Positions 59,071 through 64,000 of a stretch of DNA of 64,000 bases are shown here, in pieces. The stretch lies in NCBI RefSeq assembly GCF_947179515.1, contig NC_067476.1, positions 59,423,300 through 59,487,299 on the forward strand, given 5' to 3'. Made by a program: the position numbers and the translations under genes. A model generated the notes under the pieces. The model worked only from the letters and a program-made list of their open reading frames with translations, had not been told where the DNA came from and ran no database searches. Position 1 is the first letter of the stretch. Every line of letters starts with the position of its first letter. This DNA is from Apodemus sylvaticus. Lineage: Eukaryota > Chordata > Mammalia > Rodentia > Muridae.

Positions 59071-61656
59071 AAGAATTGCTCTTTCTAAGTCTATGAAGAA
59101 TTGAGTTGGGATTTTGATGGGGATTGCACTGAATCTGTAAATTTATTTTGCCAAGATGGCCATTTTTGCTATATTAATCCTGCCAAACCAAGAGCATGGA
59201 AGATTTTCCCATCTTCTGAGGTCTTTTCGATTTCTTTCTTCAGAGACTTGAAGTTCCTGTCATACAGATCTTTCACTTGTTTGGTTAAAGTCACACCAAG
59301 ATACTTTATATTATTTGTGGCTATTGTGAAGGGTGTCATTTCCCTAATTTCTTTTGTTTATCCTTTGAGTATAGGAAGGCTACTGATTTGCTTGAGTTAA
59401 TTTTATATCCAGCCACTTTGCTGAAGTTGTTTATCAGCTGTAGGAGTTCTCTGGTAGAGTTTTTTGGGTTGCTTAATTATATTATCATGTCATCTGCAAA
59501 TAGTGATGATAGTTTGACTTCTTCCTTTTCAATTTGTATCCCTTTGACCTCCCTCCTTTTGTTGTCTAATTTCTCTGGCTAGAACTTTAAGTACTATATT
59601 GAATAAATATGGAGAGAGCAGCCTTGTCTAGTCCCTGATTTTAGTGGAATTGCTTCAAATTTCTCTCCATTTAGTTTGATGTTGGCTACTGGTTTGCTGT
59701 ATATTGCTTTTATTATGTTTAGGTATGGGCCTTGAATTCCTGTTCTTTCCAAGACCTTTAACATGAAAGGATGCTGAATTTTATCAAATGCTTTCTCAGC
59801 ATCTAATGAAATGATCATGTGGTTTTTTTTCTTTGAGTTTGTTTATGTAGTGGATTACATTGATGGATTTCCATATATTGAACCATCCCTGTATCCCTGG
59901 GATAAAGCCTACTTGATCATGGTGAATGATCATTTTGATGTGTTCTTGGATTCTGTATGCAAGAATTTTATTGTGTATTTTTACATTGATATTCATAAGG
60001 GAAATTGGTCTAATGTTCTCTTTTTTTGTTGGATCTTTGTGTGGTTTTGGTATCAGCAAAATTGTGGCTTCATAGAAAGAGTTTGGTAATGTTCCTTCTG
60101 TTTCTATTTTGTGGAATAATTTGAAGAGTATTGGCATTAGGTCTCCTTTGAATGTCTGATAGAATTCTGAACTAAAGCCATCTGGTCCTGTGCTTTTTTT
60201 GGTTGGGAGACTGTCAATGACCACTTCTATTTCTTTAGAGGTTATGGGACCATTTAGATGGTCTATCTGATCCTGATTAAATTTTGGTAGTTGGTATCTG
60301 TCTAGGAAATTGTCCATTTCATCCAGATTTTCCAGTTGTATTGAGTATGTGCTTTTGTAGTAGGATATAATTTTGTGGATTTCCTCAGTTTCTGTTGTTA
60401 TTTTACCCTTTTCAGTTTTGATTTTGTTAATTTGGATACTGTCTCTGTGCCCTGTCGTTAGTCTGGCTAAAAGTTTATCTATCTTGTGTTGATTTTCTTA
60501 AATAACCAGTTCCTGCTTTTGTTGATTCTTTGTATAGTTCTTTTTGTTATAACTTGGGTGATTTCAGCCCTGAGTTTCATTATTTCCTGCCTTCTACTCC
60601 TCTTGAGTGTATTAGCTTCTTTTTGTTCTAATGCTTTTAGGTGTTCTGTTAAACTGCTAGTGTATGCTCTCTCCAGCTTCTTTTTGTAGGCACTCAGAGT
60701 TATGAGTTTTCCTCTTAGCACTGCTTTCATTGTGTCCCATAAATTTGGGTATGTTGTGCCTTCATTTTCATTAAATTCTAAAAAATCTTTGATTTCTTTC
60801 CTTATTTCTTCCTTGACCAAGGTATCATTGAGTACAGAATTGTTCAGCTTCCATGTGTATGTGGGTTTTTTTGCTTTTGTTGCTATTGAAGACCACCCTT
60901 ATTCCATAGTGATCTGATAGGAGACATGGAATTAGTTTGATCGTCTTATATCTGTTGAGGTCTGTTTTGTGACCAATTATATGGTCAGTTTTGGAGAAGG
61001 TACCATGAGGTGCTGAGAAGAAGGTATATTCTTTTGATTTAGGATGAAATGTTTTATAATTATCTATTAAATCCATTTGGTCCAAAACTTCTGTTAGTTT
61101 TGCTGTGACTCGATTTAGTTTGTGTTTCCCTGATCTGTCTATTGAAGAGAGTGGGGTGTTTAAGTTCCCCCACAATTATTGTGTGGGGAGCGATGTGTGC
61201 TTTAAGCTTAATAAGGTTTCCTTTACAAATGCAGGTGCCCTTGTATTTGGGGCATAGATGTACAAAATTGAAATTTCTTCCTGGTAGATTTTTCCTTTGA
61301 TGAGTACAAAGTGGTCTTCTGTATCTTTTTTGTTGACTTTTGGTTGAAAGTCTATTTTATCTGATATTAGAATGGCTACTCCAGCTTGTCTCCTGAGACC
61401 ATTTGCTTGGAGAACTGCTTTCCCGCCTTTTACTCTGAGGTAGTATTTGTCTTTGACACTGAGATATGTTTCCTGTATGCAGCAAAATGTTGCGTTTTGT
61501 TTACGATTCGAGTCTGTTAATCTATGCCTTTTTATTGGGGAATTGAGTCCATTGATGTTAAGAGATATTAAGGAATAGTGATTGTTGCTTCCTGCTGTTT
61601 TTGATGTAATTTTTATGTTTGTGTGGTTATCTTCTTTTGGGTTTGTTGAAAGAAGA

Positions 61657-62747
61657 TTACTTTCTTTCTTTTTCTGGTGTGTAGTTTCCCTCCCTTTGTT
61701 GGTGTTTTCCATTCATTATCCTTTGAAGGGATGAATTTGTGCAAAGATACTGTGTAAATTTGTTTTTGCCATGAAAAATATTGGTTTCTCCATTTATGGT
61801 AACTGAAAGATTTGCTGGATATAGCAGTTTGGGTTGGCATTTGTGTTCCCTTAGGGTCTGAATGATGTCTGCCCAGGCTCTTCTGGCTTTCATATTCTCT
61901 GGTGAGAAATCCGGTGTAATTCTAATAGGTCTACCTTTATATGCTACTTGACCTTTTTCTCTTACTTCTTGCTTTTAATATTCTTTTTTTGTTTAGTACA
62001 TTTGGTGTTTTAATTATTATGTGATGGGATGAATTTCTTTTCTGGTCAAATCTATTTGGAGTTCTGTAGGCTTCCTGTATGTTCATGCTCATCTCTTTCT
62101 TTAGGTTTGGGAAGTTTTCTTCTATAATTTTGTTGAAGATATTTACTGGCCATTTAAGTTGGAAATCTTCATGCTCTTCTATACCTATAATCTTTAGGTT
62201 TGGTCTTTTCATTTTGTCCTGGATTTCCTGGCTATTTTGGGTCAGGAGCTTTTTGCATTTTTTCATTTTCTTTGACTATTGTATCAATGCTTTCTATGGT
62301 ATCTTCTGCATCTGAGATTCTCTCTTTTATCTCTTGTATTCTGTTGCTGATGCTTGGATCCATGACTCAAGGCTTCTTTCCTAGGTTTTCTATGTCTCAG
62401 AGTTGTCTCCCTTTGTGATTTTGTTATTGTTTCTGCCTCCTTCTTTAGATCCTGGATGGCTTTGTTTAATTCCTTCACCTGTTTTGTTGTGTTTTCCCTT
62501 AGTTCTTCAAAGGCTTCTCCCTGTTTACTTGTGTTCTCCTGTATTTCTTTTAGGGAGTTATTTATGTCCTTCTTGAAGCCCTCCATGCTGCCCTTCATCA
62601 GCATCATGACCCATGATTTTAAATCCAAATATTGCTTTTCTGGTGTGTTGGGTATCCAGGACTTGCTGTTGTGGGAGAATTGGGTTCAGATGGTGCCATA
62701 TTGCCTTGATTTCTGTTAGCAACGTTCCCACGTTTGCTTTTTGCCAT
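61657..62747 (-). pseudogene. L1 ORF1p remnant of the old element
   Basis: It starts at 62747 (MAKSKRGNVANRNQG) and spans about 363 codons to a stop at 61657. Pieces are 62951-62619 (in frame with upstream), 62628-62284 (coiled coil, TKQVKELNKAIQDLKKE), 62266-61937 (MKRPNLKIIGIEE) and 61893-61657 (MKARRAWADIIQTL, C-terminal domain). At least three frame changes are present. Confidence 0.85.
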
Positions 62748-63244
62748 CTTGTTATCTCTGGTGTTAGTTGGCGCTTCTGTCACTGGCTGGAGCTTGCCCA
62801 CCCTGTGTGCCTGCAGGCCTATCTCAGCAACCCTGGGTGAACTGCTCCCTGGCACAAATTGCTGTGGTGCTCCCGAGTTCCTGGGTGCAGGTGGAGTCCT
62901 GATGGCGTGTGCCCCAAGTGATCCTCTACTCTGCTGAAACCTGCCTACCAATCTGTTGCACAGTCACAGAAGCAAAGATGACAGCCGAGACCCACTCTCT
63001 TGTAGTTGTATTTGGGTATGTACCTCTGTGGCCCGATCAGCTCTGTATACAGGCTGTGCTGTCTCCTCCTTGCTGACTACTGGGTATATAGCTGACTTCC
63101 TGCACTGCTTGGAGATGGCACACTATGGCCGAGGGTGTTCCGAAGGCTCTTGCCAGAGGCCTCTGGACTGGATCCTCCGATCTGCACGGCTGGTCTCACC
63201 TGTGCAGGCTGCCTCCTCCTCACTGGCTGCTGGGTGTATCAGGA

Positions 63245-64000
63245 GTCTCTCAATGCATCTAAGTCAACACAAATAACTGTGCACTAAATTTTAAGATAAA
63301 TCACTGTGCAGAAATAATAAATGGTCAAGCCTTATTCCTGCTGGTCAGGAAGAGGTAGGCCCTTCATTTCATCAAGAATAAATTAAGTAAGGTTAAAATA
63401 AGAATTTTAAGCATGAATAACTTCATCCACCTTTGTACTGGTAGAGGCAGGAAGATTGCTGGCTTAATGATAGCCAGGGTTCCATAGTGAGTCCATGTCT
63501 AATTTTTTCAATATTTTGTATATATGAATGTAGTGTGTGTCTGCATGCATGTATGAGTGTGTGTGTGTGTGTGTATGTGTGTGTTTACGTGTGTATAACA
63601 GCATGCAAGTAATAATCTGAGGACAACTTTTACTGACTCAATTCTTTTCTTTCACTGTTACATGAGCTCTGGGTGAAATTCAAGTCATAACCTTTACACA
63701 CAGAAATACCTCCCCAGTCCTCAAAGATTTTGAAAACTCATTAATAAATACTTGCATAGTGGTGCTTCTTCTTATCTATTGCTCCAAATACTTCACAAGT
63801 TCTAGTTCATTGAATCCTCAGACCAGCCCTTATGAATTAAGTACAACACATGTCTATTTGTGTCTATTAATGATTTGTTTCATCACATGCATATGCTGAA
63901 GGCCTAAGGTCAGTTTGACTACTTTTTAGGACAGGTCCTTTAAGGTACACTTAAGGTTACATATCATCAATTCAGGTCTTAATTCAAGATGACTGATTTC
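63245..64000. other. Right window edge: SINE remnants and GT tract, no gene
   Basis: A weak B1-like piece (gtagaggcaggaagattgctgg, gccagggttccatagtgag) lies at 63445-63505. (GT)n occurs at 63559-63591. 63595-63722 resembles an antisense B3/B2 head region (acatgagctctgggtgaaattcaagtc, acctccccagtcc). The rest is plain sequence with no coding signal. Confidence 0.5.

Larger units (their letters stand above)
56721..61600 (-). pseudogene. L1 ORF2p remnant of the old element
   Basis: Endonuclease-RT protein in pieces: 61712-61176 (endonuclease N-terminal half, SLNINGLNSPIKRHRLTD), 61175-60825 (rest of the endonuclease, with the catalytic GDFN reading GNLN), 60820-60479, 60317-59796 (RT start, KKSTGPDGFSSEFYQTF), 59818-59594, then after the nested insertion 57689-57336 and 57050-56721 (C-terminal part). 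Multiple frameshifts and stops make it inactive. The RT FADD codons survive near 59490. The insertion at 58008 separates the RT from the C-terminal domain. Confidence 0.85.
56481..63244 (-). mobile_element. Old near-full-length L1, split by a nested insertion
   Basis: A minus-strand L1 running from a T-tract and 3' UTR at 56481 through ORF2, ORF1 (start at 62747) and about 500 bp of 5' UTR to about 63244. Without the nested element it is about 5.7 kb. gtctctc lies next to both ends (56469-56475 and 63245-63251), a possible worn target duplication. ORF2 is broken into many frames. The element is older than the one nested in it. Confidence 0.85.

Overview
This is mammalian, murid rodent DNA with no supportable intact host gene. 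The evidence is the repeat content: B1, B2, B3 and ID-like SINEs, Lx-type and younger LINE-1 (L1) copies, long GA, CA, CTAT and TTCTC microsatellites, and no operon-like spacing. The youngest L1 3' ends (a terminal block reading aaatcatttgaaatg, then atatcgaataat before the A-tail) and the roughly 197-bp repeated unit in an L1 5' UTR fit rat better than mouse. I judged this from memory of the families, so 'probably rat' is an inference.

The main structure is a large inverted duplication. Positions 1-6817 are repeated in reverse complement at 10927-22556, at about 98-99% identity in the stretches I compared by eye, around a 4.1-kb single-copy spacer (6818-10926). The left arm is cut by the window edge, so the true arm length is unknown. 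The inner junction at 10926/10927 fuses the arm bluntly to a broken L1 ORF2. The right arm carries a 5.9-kb young L1 (14851-20789) where the left arm has 1,165 bp of older sequence (1726-2890), so the arms differ by an insertion plus a deletion. That L1 is twin-primed: its 3' five kilobases lie on the minus strand, while its 5' UTR and the first codons of ORF1 are flipped to the plus strand. Both arms also share a 5'-only L1 fragment abutting an AT-rich tandem repeat of about 160 bp.

From 22557 to about 56480 the window is intergenic or intronic DNA with scattered repeats. These include stacked L1 3' ends (23662-25575), a B2-B1 composite (28031-28443), a B2 (33957-34162), a second twin-primed L1 with 12-bp target duplications (34863-36904), an Lx 3' end (40950-41450), two small hAT-type DNA transposon remnants with 7/8-matching target duplications (39511-39681, 51303-51485), B1 copies with intact target duplications (42229-42383, 50386-50553), an ancient L1M-type element (47480-48975), and an RPL21 processed pseudogene (42920-43361, minus strand).

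The last part (56481-63244) is an old, nearly full-length minus-strand L1. A younger 5'-truncated L1 is nested in it in the opposite orientation (58008-59070), flanked by a perfect 16-bp target duplication.

No gene here works with another in a pathway. The window is a record of retrotransposition and one segmental inverted duplication. A plausible order is: old L1, Lx and AT-repeat fusion, then an L1 fragment in the spacer, then the inverted duplication, then young L1 insertion into the right arm only.
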